Of a stretch of DNA of 64,000 bases, positions 31,231 through 42,690 are shown piece after piece. The notes below the pieces were generated by a model that saw only the letters and a program-made list of their open reading frames with translations, was not told the origin of the DNA and did not search any database. Location: the NCBI GenBank assembly GCA_947086415.1, contig OX352295.1, forward strand, positions 9,059,501-9,123,500. Direction: 5' to 3'. A program made the position numbers and the translations under genes. Every line of letters starts with the position of its first letter. Positions within the stretch are counted from its first letter, which is position 1. This DNA is from Pammene aurita (Eukaryota > Arthropoda > Insecta > Lepidoptera > Tortricidae).

Positions 31231-32149
31231 TTATACCATATTATATTCATTAGAAATTAGGTTATTAAATAATTACTTTTATTTTTGATTTACAACTTTA
31301 TTTTATATTTTATCAGTCAGAAATCTGGTAACAGAACTTAGTAACCAACTAAGGGTATTTTTTATTCGTAAATTTTGATTCTCTTATTTATTTTAAGATT
31401 TTTTTAGCTGAAATTTATTTTTTGGGTTAATTTTAGTTTTTCATTTTATGTCATTGTGTAGCTGACATATGTACATAAATTTTAATTTATAGGTAACAAT
31501 AATTGCGTGACCTACACACAATGCCTTGAAAATCGCCGCAGAAGGAAATCCCGCAACCTTGCGCTGCGTTTGCATATTTCGGCCGCGTTTGCGCAGAAAC
31601 AATTGACTGCAAACAATACAAATGTTTTTACTCTTACTACGTGTTCTTGAACCCGTTTTGCAATTATCCTGCTGCAAAATATTAGTGAGCAGTGAGTACC
31701 GAGTTTTCACTCACAAAAAGTTATCGATTGCAGTTTAGATAGTAGTCATCCATCAGCAACTAGTATTAGTAATATAATACACCTGGACAGTGAGTATCTA
31801 GTAAGTTTTTTCTTTACAGAAAAACGTGTTTTCACTCACAAAACGTTGTTGATTGCAGTTTAGGTAGTTAGCATTGTCAGCATACTACTATGCATCTCTT
31901 TTATTAACATGTACGTACATAGGTAAAAAGCGTTCATCCATTCATCACACGTTAAGGGGGAGGGAGGTTAACAAAGTGTGTCAAGTTGTGACAAGAAGTA
32001 GGGGGAGGCTCAATTTTTGTGACCTCACATATACAAATATCGTGTAGGTAATAGGTATTAAAATTCACTTTTTGAAGGAAAAAACCCTTTATGTCGTGTA
32101 ATCTGACTAAATTTTATTTAAAATATTCTGATTCACTGGGAGTGAGAAT
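31231..32149. other. no gene; short direct repeat and a shared motif
   Basis: GGTAACAGAACTTAGTAACC (31325) also occurs at 28189 (with one change) and inverted near 29745. TTTTCACTCACAAAA...GATTGCAGTTTAG(A/G)TAGT occurs at 31709-31744 and 31828-31866, a direct duplication about 120 bases apart. The rest is AT-rich with no coding signal. Confidence 0.5.
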
Positions 32150-32297
32150 CATCATCATCATCATCGTCATATCAGCCGAAAGACGTCCACTGCTGGACAT
32201 AGGCCTCCCCCAAAGAGTGCCACAATGACCGGTCCTGCGCCACCCGCATCCAGCGGACTCCCGCGACCTTCACCTGGTCATCAGTCCACCTTGTGAG
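32150..32297 (-). pseudogene. RTE-like LINE C-terminus and (ATG)n tail
   Basis: On the minus strand it translates as WWTDDQVKVAGVRWMRVAQD followed by RSLWHSLGEAYVQQWTSFG and a stop, then (GATGAT)n. This is the conserved end of RTE-type insect LINEs. Everything upstream is missing. Confidence 0.75.
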
Positions 32298-32820
32298 AAT
32301 AATTTGAAACTATTTTAATTTTTAACTAAAAAACATTTAATATGTGACGTCACACCAGGGGGAGGGAATATTCAAAATGTGACCGAGTTCATAAATAATT
32401 GTTCAAAGTTCGGTAGACAGAAAACAGAACAAATCGACTTGATAGAATCATTAACATTATGAAACGATACCTAAAAATCAAAATTGCCAAAAATAGATCC
32501 ATGGACCAAGTGCGAGTGAAACATGTATGGCAACTATGCACTATGGTAAGGTATGCGTCAAATACAAATAAAATGGCGAATGTTGTTATAAATAGCCCAA
32601 TGCAACATTTTGCAACGTGATAGTGAAAGGACACGTTGTAATCTATATTTCGCTAGTGTGGTTTAAATTTAGTTTATAAGCGGGTACAAGGTTTATAATC
32701 AAGAGAGACTTGTATAGTGGGGAATGTTGCAGTAACAGTAGTGTTGTGGGAGAAGTATGAATGGAGCAGTCTTGCACTTTTGTCTCGGGCGACGTCGTTG
32801 TGGCATTTGACGTACCTAAA

Positions 32821-33062
32821 TCCATACTAATATTATAAATGGGAAAGTGTATGTGTGTGTTTGTTTGTTTGTCCGTCTTTCACGGCAAAGCGGGGCGACG
32901 AATTGACGTGATTTTTTAAGTGGAGATAGTTGAAGGGATGGAGAGTGACGTAGGCTACTTTTTGTCTCTTTCTAACCCCCCACTTCCCTAAAATGGGGGG
33001 TGGAAGTTTGTATGGTTTCTTACCCCGAATTTAAAGCGAGCAAAGCCGCGTGCAAAAGCTAG
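32821..33062 (+). mobile_element. complete small Helitron (242 bp)
   Basis: Begins TCCATACTAATATTATAAAT after A32820 and ends CAAAGCCGCGTGCAAAAGCTAG before T33063. The 3' hairpin is partly decayed (GCGAGCAAAGCCGCG). There is no cargo gene. Confidence 0.75.
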
Positions 33063-33269
33063 TCATTTATATAAAATGAAGAAAACAGAAATTGCATACG
33101 CTGATGGATCTGTCCGCCAGGCATATCCGCCAGACAGATCCAGCAGTCGAATCTTTGCATGTAATAATTTATTAATTCGAAAGGACAATATTGTTCCAAG
33201 TGGAGTGGCGTGGAACATAAGTGCATAATCATAGCTACAAAGCTACGCCACCGAAAAGCCAGAGAACAG

Positions 33270-33752
33270 GGGGAATTAAAAAACCGGCCAAGTGCGAGTC
33301 GGACTCGGGCACCAAGGGTTCCGTACAAACCTTCCATACCCGAGTAGGGGTAGTAATTTTAAAATTGTTAAAAATATTTTTATTATATGATGTAACTAAA
33401 AATTTACGGTTTTCGCAATTTTTCCTTTATCTGTGCTATAAGACGTTGCTTCGTACCAAATTTCAAGATTCTGAGTTCACGGGAAGTACCCTGTAGGTTT
33501 TGTTTTGATTCCCTTGCGAGTGTTAAAATTTGCGGTATAAACGGCTGTATCTTTTGATTGCGTTGGCTTAGAAGTTTGATTTTTTCACAGCTCCAAGGGA
33601 CAGTAGACCTGAGTATTTGATATAAATATCAGCTTGATACCTCCACGCGTTCCTGAGAAAAAGGGTCTTGACGGACGGACGGACGGACAACAAAGTGATC
33701 CTATAAGGGTTCCGTTTTTTCCTTTCGAGGTACGGAACCCTAAAAAGTCCCG
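33270..33752 (-). mobile_element. GGGTTCC-type repeat, subfamily with GGACGGAC tract
   Basis: Starts AAAAAACCGGCCAAGTGCGA GTCGGACTCG and ends AAGGGTTCCGTTTTTTCC, TTTCGAGGTACGGAACCCTA. It is colinear with 45440-45895 at high identity. On the minus strand it has the TTAGGGTTCCGT start and CTTGGCCGGTTTTT end seen in the other copies. Confidence 0.7.
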
Positions 33753-34277
33753 GCCATTGTCTAGCTACTCTTTATGGACTTGACTTATTTTATAGAAAAT
33801 AATATATAATATAAAAGAATCGCCTCTCAAATGTATCGCCTGCGGGGTAGCACCAACAACTTGCTGGTAGATATAGCGGAGAGAAGGACTGTCAATTTTT
33901 TAGTCACTGGGCGTCTGCTCATCAATTACCAAGACCCCAAGTAAAAACTGTGAGACCTAGGTTAAGATGTACTAACACTTGTATTGTAAATCTGTATATA
34001 ACTAACAATCTATAGGCAAACAGGCCTCAATTAATGACTTTATTTATTTATAGCGGAAAGGCAAATAAAATTCAACAAAAGCAGGGTCCCATGAAGTTAA
34101 TTCAGTTAGAAAAATAAAGTGCAATTTGCATAGAAAAGAGGTTCAAACTCATATACGACTAGTGTAAGTATACACACATTATGAGTCATTGTAAAGATAA
34201 CCTACCTAATTTGCTGTAGCGCGAAAATACTAAAATAAATCAGTATTTTTAATACCTATTTAACTGGATATGTATGT

Positions 34278-35920
34278 GTCGCAGGGAAATGATTAAAACA
34301 GAGATTTGAACAAATCTCTATTAGAGATTTGTTCAATAAGGGATATGATCAAATTACGCAGGATGTTAAAATGGGGACTCCATATCATCATTTCCCTAGA
34401 AAAATTCAGTAATTTCACCAAATCACTGACTCTGTTTAGTGGAAAGACAAAATCGGCCAATAAGCGCGATATGCTTTTTCATTTCACTAGATTTGTTTAG
34501 GAAATTGACAAAATCCCTAACTACGACAGTAAGTTGACGAAACGAACTCAATAAGTCAGCTAGTTTTATCATTTCGCTAAACGAGTTTAGTGAAATAATA
34601 AAATCTCAACTGGAAGATGGTATATGGTGATTTGATTAAATCTCTCAACTGATTTAGTGAAATGACGAAAGCAAGTACCGAATACAACATTTTACAGTAA
34701 AGCGATTTGATCAAATCTCTGACTAGATAAAGTGAAACAGATATTAAAATAGAGATTTTAACAAATCTCTAAGGGATATGATCAAATCACGCAGGATGTT
34801 GAAATGGAGAATCCATATCATCATTTCCCTAGTAAAATTTAGTCATTTCACCAAATCACTGACTCTGTTAAGTGGAAAGACATAATTGGACGGTGCGTCA
34901 TTTGTGAAAATCCAGTGCATGCTCACGGTCACTATAAGATGTTGTTAGATTAGCTAATTACGTAATAACTTCATACAGAAGGTCCCTTAAGTAGGAACTG
35001 AATAAATCAACCGACTTGGTATTACATGGATCTCACAACTTTTTACGGTAGAAGAACTGAGTTGCGAGACTTGTTTTTTTTTACAAGTTTTGTTTCTGAT
35101 GGCATAAACAACTTTGATACCTACTTTTGACATTTTATTTAATAACAATTTCACGTAATCTAGTCTATATCTTCAAGTCATATCTTCAATCTTTCTTTAG
35201 TATATGTTCAAAAATTTTGCTGCATTTTCCCTCTCAGCTCTAATATTGCTTTCTTTTTGACAAAATTGGCATTTAACAACTAAGCCTTAACCTTCCTCTC
35301 CAACAGTACTTCCACATGTTGCATGCACTGGATGTTCACAAATACTGCACCGGCCGATTTTGTCTTTCCACTGAACAGAGTTAGTAATTTGGTGAAATTA
35401 CTGATTTTTTCTAGGGAAATGATGATATGGATTTTCCATTTTAACATCCTGCGTGATTTGATCATATCCCTCAGAGATTTGTTAAAATCTCTGATTGAAT
35501 ACTGTTTCACTTTATCTAGTCAGAGATTTGATAAAATCGCTTAACTATAAAGTAAAATATTGTATTCAATACTTCCTTTCGTGATTTCACTAAACCAGTT
35601 CAGAGATTTAATCAAATCACCATATACCATCTTCCAGTTGAGACTTCATCATTTCACTAAACATGTTTAGCGAAATGATAAAACTAGTCGACTTTTTGAG
35701 TTCGTTTCATCAACTTACTGTAGCGGTTAGGGATTTTGTCAAATTCCTCAACTAATCTAGTGAAATGAAAAAGCGTGTCACGTTTTTTGGCCAATTTTGT
35801 CTTCCCACTAATTTTTCTAGAGAAATTATGATATGGAGTCTCCATTTTAATATCCTGCGTAATTTGATCATATCCCTAAGAGATTTGTTCAAATCTCTGT
35901 TTTAATCATTTCCCTGCGAC
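34278..35920. mobile_element. 1.64-kb foldback with internal sub-repeats
   Basis: The ends are GTCGCAGGGAAATGATTAAA and its complement TTTAATCATTTCCCTGCGAC. The arms (about 34278-34900 and 35290-35920) each hold two related sub-units: the block GGGATATGATCAAAT(T/C)ACGC with CCATATCATCATTTCCCTAG and CTGACTCTGTT appears at 34338 and 34780 and, inverted, near 35440 and 35870. Many short palindromes (GATTTGATCAAATC, ACTAAACNNGTTTAGTGAAA-like) recur. Flanks ATATGTATGT (34268-34277) and ATATGTACAT (35921-35930) may be an ~8-10-bp target duplication. No transposase is present. Class unknown; long inverted ends with such a duplication could suggest a Mutator-like element. Confidence 0.75.
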
Positions 35921-36065
35921 ATATGTACATCAATGGCTCTCCGGTCCAAACCAAGTAGGCCGCTGACATGTTTTCCAGAAACAATGTAACAATTAACACA
36001 TATGCCCGTGGGTATAAGTTTTAAACTATACAGGTTGTTCCGTTAAAACCATGGCACATTCTATA

Positions 36066-36260
36066 AATTCTACGGCAGGCGCGGTCGCAGCCTGAATTTG
36101 CGGGGGGGGGGGTCACTATGAAGTTTTGGGGGGGGGGTCACTAATGCAGAAATTATTTTTGAGATTGTCAGTAATTAATTTTTCTATTGGACGTGTATGA
36201 TTTTGGGGGGGGGGGGGTCATGTTCCCTGTGACCCCCCCCCTTCGGACCGCGCCTGTTCT
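36066..36260 (+). repeat. poly-G containing dispersed repeat, copy 2
   Basis: GCGGTCGCAGCCTGAATTTG to GGACCGCGCCTGTTCTACGG, with G runs of 10, 10 and 13 and a matching C run near 36232. Same family as 17826-17962. Confidence 0.6.
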
Positions 36261-37075
36261 ACGGACTGTTCCATTGGGGTACAATGGAACATTACGATAT
36301 AACTGGGGTATTATCGGGTATAATTTGAACACTGTAGGTATATGTATGTATAATGCATGACAATAACTTTTCCATAATCTGTAGCCCGCAATGCAACATT
36401 GCCAAACCGATCCTTATCGTATTGGGCGTTTTCCTTGACCGAATGCATCTGAATTACAAAAGGTTTGAAAGTTATAAATTGTGAAATTACATATGCGCGT
36501 ATTACGGTAGAGATCGAGTAATTAGGTAATAGCAGGAACTTTATATGGTAATTATGCTTGTTATTAGGCTTAAGTAATGTATAAAATACTCTTTAACTAA
36601 ATAAAACTTAAAAAAAATAGTTGTTGTGTATACTTAATGAGTGAAGCGACAACCTTCGAGCGAAGTCAGGGATCAAGTTCGTAAAGTGGTTTTGTTTGTT
36701 TAACATTCCTGTAAATACTAGCTAAAATACCAGTCTAAATGCAGTTATATCTTTGATAGCGTACGTGATATCTCTGATTTATGTAGATTTAGTAAAGCAG
36801 CGCCACGTGATTATCGGTCACGTGATGTTTTCCAAACAAAATGAAGTGTCAGAAATGTCACCTAGGTGATTATTTTTTGTTTATGCTAATTACATAAATC
36901 CATAGATACGAAAAACGTTTTAACTCATTGACCATGTCAAGACACGTTGTTATCTTTGTTTACATTATCTAAAAATGCATAGCTACAGAATGCACAATTG
37001 TAAAGTTAGGTAGTGGCCATGTCTCTTGCAAAGGTAAGAAGATTTTAATTTTAGCACATTTAAACAACACAAATC
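36261..37075. other. no recognised feature
   Basis: AT-rich DNA with short frames only; the motif TCACGTGATTATCGGTCACG near 36805 is a small palindromic patch. Nothing here repeats elsewhere in the window as far as I can see. Confidence 0.45.
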
Positions 37076-37192
37076 GGTTTTTTTAATACCACGACGGTGG
37101 CAACAAGCATACGGCCCGCCTGATGGTTAGCAGTTACCGTAGCCTATTGACGCCTGCAACCCCAGAGGATTCACATGCGCGTTGCCTACCCG
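37076..37192 (-). mobile_element. LINE 3' tail, ~115 bp
   Basis: TTTTTTTAATACCACGACGG then GCATACGGCCCGCCTGATGG and CACATGCGCGTTGCCTACCC, the reverse of the 3' end of the LINE at 25561. Extreme 5' truncation. Confidence 0.8.
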
Positions 37193-37977
37193 TTTCACAA
37201 TAAACAGTTTTTTGCCAGGAATGTTATCCACAATATCACTTTTTTTTTTTATTATTTTTGTTCACAACTACATAGAAAAGGAGAATTTTATTGAATTAGC
37301 TACATAAATCGCTGGCACTTCTAGTTTGGGCCGGGGTGTTGCAACTGCAACCGCGTGGTGTAAACGGATCGTGGGTAAATGGTTATTATTTGCTTACTTT
37401 ATTGAAGAAAAGCGGCCAAGTATGCCTCGTTAGTGCTTACAGGGTTCTGTATTAGGCTAGATGGGCTAGACGAACTTATTCTAGAAAATATGTGGGCGAA
37501 CCAACGGGCTCGCTTCGACCTTTAGTACTTTTAACAGATTGTAAGCTTACAGCCTTGGCCAGAAGTGTCGAGCACCCTTGCGATTTTCATACGAAACTCG
37601 AAAGTTTAGACCGGCGTTTCTATCTTTTTTGAAGTTATTTTATCAATTAATTCAAACTGAACAGGCATGTTTTGTTGAAGTGAGTAGTAACCGCATAGAA
37701 TATTTGCAATTTTTCGCACCGACATAAATTCGCATTTTTGGGACCTCCACTTTTCATATTTTATAGGTACCTTGAAAGTGTTATTAAGTGAAGTTTTCTA
37801 GATATATCAATAAAATATAACATTTTAAACAGAGCTATGCTCAACACTTCTGGCCAAGGCTGTAATTAAAGCATCGCAAAACCCAATGATATTAAATTAT
37901 TGTTCATCTGTACTGTATACAGTCAGAAAATAAGAAATTTTTACTCAGACTAAAAAGATATAAGTACGTCAAATATA

Positions 37978-38159
37978 CAGGATGTAACAAAAATACTGGT
38001 GATCCGTTTAAGGGCATAATTGATATCGTATAGTGACTAAGATAAAGTAGAAGAAAAAATTTTTTGGACGCGAAAAAAAAATTTTTTTCTTAGTTTTTCA
38101 TAATTAGAAAACAATACCAAACACGCCCTTAATTAAACGGATCATCTTGTTACACCTTG
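37978..38159. mobile_element. intact TA-flanked MITE (182 bp)
   Basis: CAGGATGTAACAAAAATACT GGTGATCCGTTTAAGGGC at the left and CGCCCTTAATTAAACGGATC ...TTGTTACACCTTG at the right are complementary. TA is present on both sides (37976-37977 and 38160-38161). The interior is A/T-homopolymer rich. It resembles a Tc1/mariner-derived MITE and is the reference for the broken copy at 11708-12740. Confidence 0.75.
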
Positions 38160-38639
38160 TACAAAGATATACTTTGTACAGAAATCCTAACCCGGTGACC
38201 AGTTATAAGTTTCTTTGAGTGTAATAAAATTAAGTACTTTGAAATGTTCAATATCAAATATTACAAAACCATAACCAAGGTTAAGTTTACGTGTACCTAC
38301 CATGACGTAGTTGATTATTTATTTGCTATTCTATACACTTGTACAATTTAATCCTTTTGTCAAATAATCAAGCCATTGTCTCTGGTATACCCATAACATT
38401 TGTTTACGCAAGTATTTCTTACCTTGTATTGGGTGACTATTTTGAAATGTTGGTCTTTATCAACTTTATAATTTTCATCGCAAGTCGTAGGTATTACCTG
38501 CAATAAAAATATGCAAATAAGTACAGATTCTAAAACATTGGTTTAATTTTTAGACGACTACATTTTTTTAGAGGACCCAGTCTTATCTACAAAAATATAA
38601 ACTTAAACAGATGTCTTATACGAAGGAAAAAATGATTAA

Positions 38640-38748
38640 GTCCTCTGGAGCCATCTGGAGTCCTCTGGGCTGAAATCGAACCAGCGTCTTCTGCATTCGC
38701 GGCAGACGTGACCAGGGTCACAGCGGCACCGGTCGAATGTTCCCGTGT
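38640..38748 (-). mobile_element. tRNA-derived SINE head
   Basis: On the minus strand GGTGCCGCTGTGACCCTGGT resembles an A-box region, and GCTGGTTCGATTTCAGCCC contains a good B box. The stretch between (CACGTCTGCCGCGAATGCAG) fits the anticodon-arm position of a degenerate tRNA. No 3' tail was identified. Confidence 0.5.
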
Positions 38749-39269
38749 ATGTAATCTTTGTATATGCTAAGCTAAGTTGCATTTGGCGAATCATCAAATG
38801 TTTTATTTCTAGTAATTGTGAGCAGTATAACTCAGCCTACTATGTATTTAGGCTGAAAACGTTTATTAACACAGCTGAAAACAAGTTTCATTAGCAGACA
38901 CGTTTGCTTACGATTGGCACAATGTTAAAAAAAACAGGAATATTGAATTCAGTATCCAGACGAGACCTGAACCACAGAATAACTAATAGTACTACTACTT
39001 GAATTCGCGACTCAGGAAAGGGAAGTCTGGCATACTAATCCAGCAGTCATGTACTTTGCACCCCATTTTCCGACCCCCGTCAAGTCAACACAAGGACTTC
39101 GAGGTCCAAAACTAAGGATAGTCTTCCTAATGTACCTCCAAACAACCCGTTAAAGTTCCATTAACTTCGGAATACTTTCCAGCTACATTTTTTCGACATA
39201 TCTAATGGATTAACTGAATTACCTGAATTATTATTATTGTATGGACAATATCGGAATTTCGGTACCTAT

Positions 39270-39625
39270 TGGCCTAACAATAATTTTAAACAAAAAAGAA
39301 CCGACTTCACTAAGCAATCCACCTTTCCAACACCAAATGCTCGAGCTGCTGTAAAAAATACTCAAATCACTACAGGTGTGCCTATAATAGTTGAAGAGTT
39401 CCCTCGATTTCTCCAGGATCCCATCATCAGATCCTGACCTGGTTACAATGGGACCAACTGTGAAGTATACTCTTTCAAACAAAAAAAGAATTTTCCAAAT
39501 CGGTCCAGCCGTCTTCGAATAATCGGTGAACATACATAAAAAAAAAAAAAAAAAAATAGCAAAAACAAAGATCCCGACGAATTGATAACCTCCTCCTTCG
39601 AAATCTTGAAGTCGGTTGAAAATAC
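39270..39625 (-). mobile_element. GAAGTCGGTT-ended repeat, near-complete copy
   Basis: Contains the whole family text inverted: AAAAAAGAACCGACTTCACT at the left, GGATCCCATCATCAGATCCT, TTTCCAAATCGGTCCAGCCG, and GAAATCTTGAAGTCGGTTGA at the right. The AACCGACTTCA / TGAAGTCGGTT ends are complementary. Confidence 0.7.
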
Positions 39626-39707
39626 GGGCATTGCATGCCCTAAGTCGGGGGTAGTGAATTTTGCCATTTTATTTTAACTATCTTTCTAAACATTCAACCA
39701 GTACTAA

Positions 39708-39844
39708 AATAAGTCCCGCCGAGTTTCTTTCTTGCCGGTCATAATACTTCTCGGGTCAGACTGGACAGAGGTGGGGGTTTTGATTTGAACCGGTGGTAGT
39801 ATTTTTCTCTCTGACGTTCATAAGTACATTGTAATGTGCCTAAA
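39708..39844 (+). mobile_element. LINE 3' tail, cut by Helitron H2
   Basis: AAGTCCCGCCGAGTTTCTTT, CTCGGGTCAGACTGG and GAACCGGTGGTAGTATTTTT lead to AATGTGCCTAAA at 39844. After the Helitron, TTGAAGAATAAAAATCTTCT (45239 on) continues the tail, as judged from the unbroken copy at 893 (AATGTGCCTAAATTGAAAAA). Confidence 0.75.
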
Positions 39845-39854
39845 TCTATACATA

Positions 39855-40552
39855 CAGGGTGTTTGGTAACCGGATGCAAAGCCGAAAGTAGGAGATAGCC
39901 TAGGTCATGTAGAACATTTTTAGCCATACTTGTCTTAGACAAATGTTATTAATTTTTTTTAAATTTAAATTTAAAAATTTGTCGGAGAAAACTGCAAAAC
40001 TTCAGACTAAATCGATAATTAGTACTTTTTTTACTGCAGGTAGATTTTTTTTTGTTTTATTTCGTATTGTGCAATGTCTATCAAACACTAGAAAAGTGAT
40101 TTCAAACATCTGTGTCTAAAGAAAACAAGTTGACAGCGATTTAAAATTTTAGTTACATGAAAATGTAAACGATTTAAGTGATTTCAAAGTACGAAAAAAA
40201 AAACTAAAATAGCCACGAATTTTCAAACCATTTTAAAAACATGCTTGGCTTTTACCCTTTTATTTAAGCTATCAAACACGACTGTAGCTACTGTATCCTT
40301 GAAAATAAGCCACCTAAACCAACTGGGTAGCTAAAATGTTTCACTCTACTTGTGATACTTGTGGTAGTTGTGGTGACGAATCTCATTATGATTTTACAAT
40401 AAAACATTGGTTCTGAATACTAAGTTGGCGTTGACTTGACATTTGACTTGTTTTAAAAGGGTTAAGTGTACTGGACAAAACTACCACATGCAATTTTAAC
40501 AAACAAAGGCTTGCGGCGGTGAGAGACAAAAGGGACTGATAGCGGCAGGCGG
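39855..40552. repeat. mariner left terminal inverted repeat
   Basis: About 698 bp, complementary to 41991-42690 almost throughout, ending inward at AGCGGCAGGCGG. Usual mariner inverted repeats are tens of bases, so this may reflect extension by inverted duplication or gene conversion. Confidence 0.85.
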
Positions 40553-40699
40553 CGGGCGATAAGACAATCATGTCTCAAGCCATTTTATCTTTGAAAATAG
40601 GCTACCTGTACTAATAAGAGGGAATGTTTAGGGTAAATTAAAACAAAAGCATAAAAGATAAGTTATTTATTTTTACGATCAACAAATTAAAATTACACA

Positions 40700-41761
40700 T
40701 CATCGCTCGTTTTCAAAATGTGACCCGCCGTTTCGAATACAAGCACGAGCCCGTCTTCTTACTTCTGTGGTGGTTGTTCCGAATATCATTTCTTCCCTCA
40801 TCCTTTCGAACGCCGCTTCTATCCTCTCCCTCAGCTCTTCTACGGTATTAATGACCTCTTGTGTGTAGACTAGCTCCTTAGCTCGGCCCCAAACGAAAAA
40901 ATCCAATGGTGTCAAATCAGGTGACCGAGCGGGCCAAGGGATTCGTCCGCCTCTGCCGATCCAACCGTCCGGGAAACAGTTATCCAGATGCTCCCTTACA
41001 GCCAGAGAGTAATGGGCGGGACAACCGTCGTGTTGAAATGTCACTGCACCGGGCAGCTGGTCTTCGTCAATAAGCCTGGGCAAATCGTTTTGTAAAAATT
41101 CCAAATAATTTGCCCCATTTAAATTATTTGGCAAAAAATGTGGCCCAATAAGGACTCTGCCGATGATTCCAGCCCACACATTGACGGAAAACCTTCTTTG
41201 GAAGGACACTTGCTTTTTCCAATGTGGATTGTTATTTTTGTCAGCCCATTGGTGTAGGTTATGGAAATTTGTGATCCCCTCCCGGGAAAATTTCGATTCA
41301 TCGGTCCAAAGAATGCTTCGCAAAAAACGTCGGTCTTCGATATCCGCATTGAGTAAAAATCGGCAGAAGTCCACTCGGCGTGCAGGATCTCCTTCGTCCA
41401 AACCTTGAACTCCGATGCCGCGAAAAGGATATTTTCCCTCACGATTCATTGTGGCCCATACTTTCCATGTGGACAAGTTCAGATTACGAGCTACCACTCT
41501 GATGCTCGTATTCGGATCCTCTGCAAATGCCTGTAGAACGTCTTCCTCCACTTCAGGGCGATTACGTCCTGGATTCCCTCCATGTTGCACAGCAATACCA
41601 TTCTCACGTAGCCTTCGGAATGAATTGTAAAACACTCTCACATTAGGCAATCTCCGGTTTGGAAAACGCTCTTGGTACATCCGTCGGCCCATCGCTCCAT
41701 TACTGTCAGCTTTGCAGTACATGTAGATAATGTCGGCGTATTCTTCGTTCGTAAACTCCAT
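40700..41761 (-). CDS. mariner-superfamily transposase (DD41D)
   Basis: Cuts and pastes the transposon at TA sites. The frame is intact. I start it at the ATG at 41761 (MEFTNEEYADIIYMYC), giving 353 codons, close to the usual 340-360; the frame is open 33 codons further upstream, but that part is not family-like. Residues 1-110 are the helix-turn-helix DNA-binding region (TSIRVVARNLNLSTWKVWA is the second HTH). The catalytic acidic residues are in WTDESKF, QHDGCPAHY and SPDLTPLDFF. Forty-one residues separate the second and third D, the spacing known as DD41D (rosa-like group) rather than the 34 of classical mariners. All catalytic residues are present, so it may be active. Confidence 0.92.
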   Translation of the reverse strand: MEFTNEEYADIIYMYCKADSNGAMGRRMYQERFPNRRLPNVRVFYNSFRRLRENGIAVQHGGNPGRNRPEVEEDVLQAFAEDPNTSIRVVARNLNLSTWKVWATMNREGKYPFRGIGVQGLDEGDPARRVDFCRFLLNADIEDRRFLRSILWTDESKFSREGITNFHNLHQWADKNNNPHWKKQVSFQRRFSVNVWAGIIGRVLIGPHFLPNNLNGANYLEFLQNDLPRLIDEDQLPGAVTFQHDGCPAHYSLAVREHLDNCFPDGWIGRGGRIPWPARSPDLTPLDFFVWGRAKELVYTQEVINTVEELRERIEAAFERMREEMIFGTTTTEVRRRARACIRNGGSHFENER

Positions 41762-41990
41762 GTTTACAATGAAGAAGTCGTAATTACACGTGAAGGAGCG
41801 CCTACGGCAGCTACAACTTGACACGGTAAATTGAGATGAGAGCGGGAAATTAAACCACAATGAACGTCTAATCGCAACTGAAGTTGTAACTAGACTAAAT
41901 TACTAGTTTTTGCACAAATACTCATGTAGCTAATCAGTTTATCTTTGTCAATAAAGCACAAAACCGATCATCTTTGTTTAACGCCGCTCA

Positions 41991-42690
41991 CCGCCTGCCG
42001 CTATCAGTCTCTTTTGTCTCTCACCGCCGCAAGCCTTTGTTTGTTAAAATTGCATGTGGTAGTTTTGTCCAGTACACTTAACCCTTTTAAAACAAGTCAA
42101 ATGTCAAGTCAACGCCAACTTAGTATTCAGAACCAATGTTTTATTGTAAAATCATAATGAGATTCGTCACCACAACTACCACAAGTATCACAAGTAGAGT
42201 GAAACATTTTAGCTACCCAGTTGGTTTAGGTGGCTTATTTTCAAGGATACAGTAGCTACAGTCGTGTTTGATAGCTTAAATAAAAGGGTAAAAGCCAAGC
42301 ATGTTTTTAAAATGGTTTGAAAATTCGTGGCTATTTTAGTTTTTTTTTTATCGTACTTTGAAATCACTTAAATCGTTTACATTTTCATGTAACTAAAATT
42401 TTAAATCGCTGTCAACTTGTTTTCTTTAGACACAGATGTTTGAAATCACTTTTCTAGTGTTTGATAGACATTGCACAATAAGAAATAAAACAAAAAAAAA
42501 TCTACCTGCAGTAAAAAAAGTACTAATTATCGATTTAGTCTGAAGTTTTGCAGTTTTCTCCGACAAATCTTAAAATTTAAATTAAAAAAAAACTAATAAC
42601 ATTTGTCTAAGACAAGTATGGCTAAAAATGTTCTACATGACCTAGACTATCTCCTACTTTCGGCTTTGCATCCGGTTACCAAACACCCTG
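41991..42690. repeat. mariner right terminal inverted repeat
   Basis: About 700 bp, complementary to 39855-40552. Small differences (single bases and A-run lengths) show that the two arms have started to diverge. Confidence 0.85.

Larger units (their letters stand above)
39855..42690. mobile_element. complete mariner-type transposon with ~700-bp TIRs
   Basis: Starts CAGGGTGTTTGGTAACCGGA and ends TCCGGTTACCAAACACCCTG, with TA on both sides (39853-39854 and 42691-42692). Length 2836 bp. One transposase gene lies on the minus strand in the middle. The terminal inverted repeats are exceptionally long (39855-40552 and 41991-42690) and nearly identical. The empty site exists in Helitron H1 at 13112-13130. 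Confidence 0.92.

Noticed and set aside
41119..41630. Open frames on both strands overlapping the transposase gene
   Set aside because: They are shadow frames of the transposase, which alone has domain motifs.
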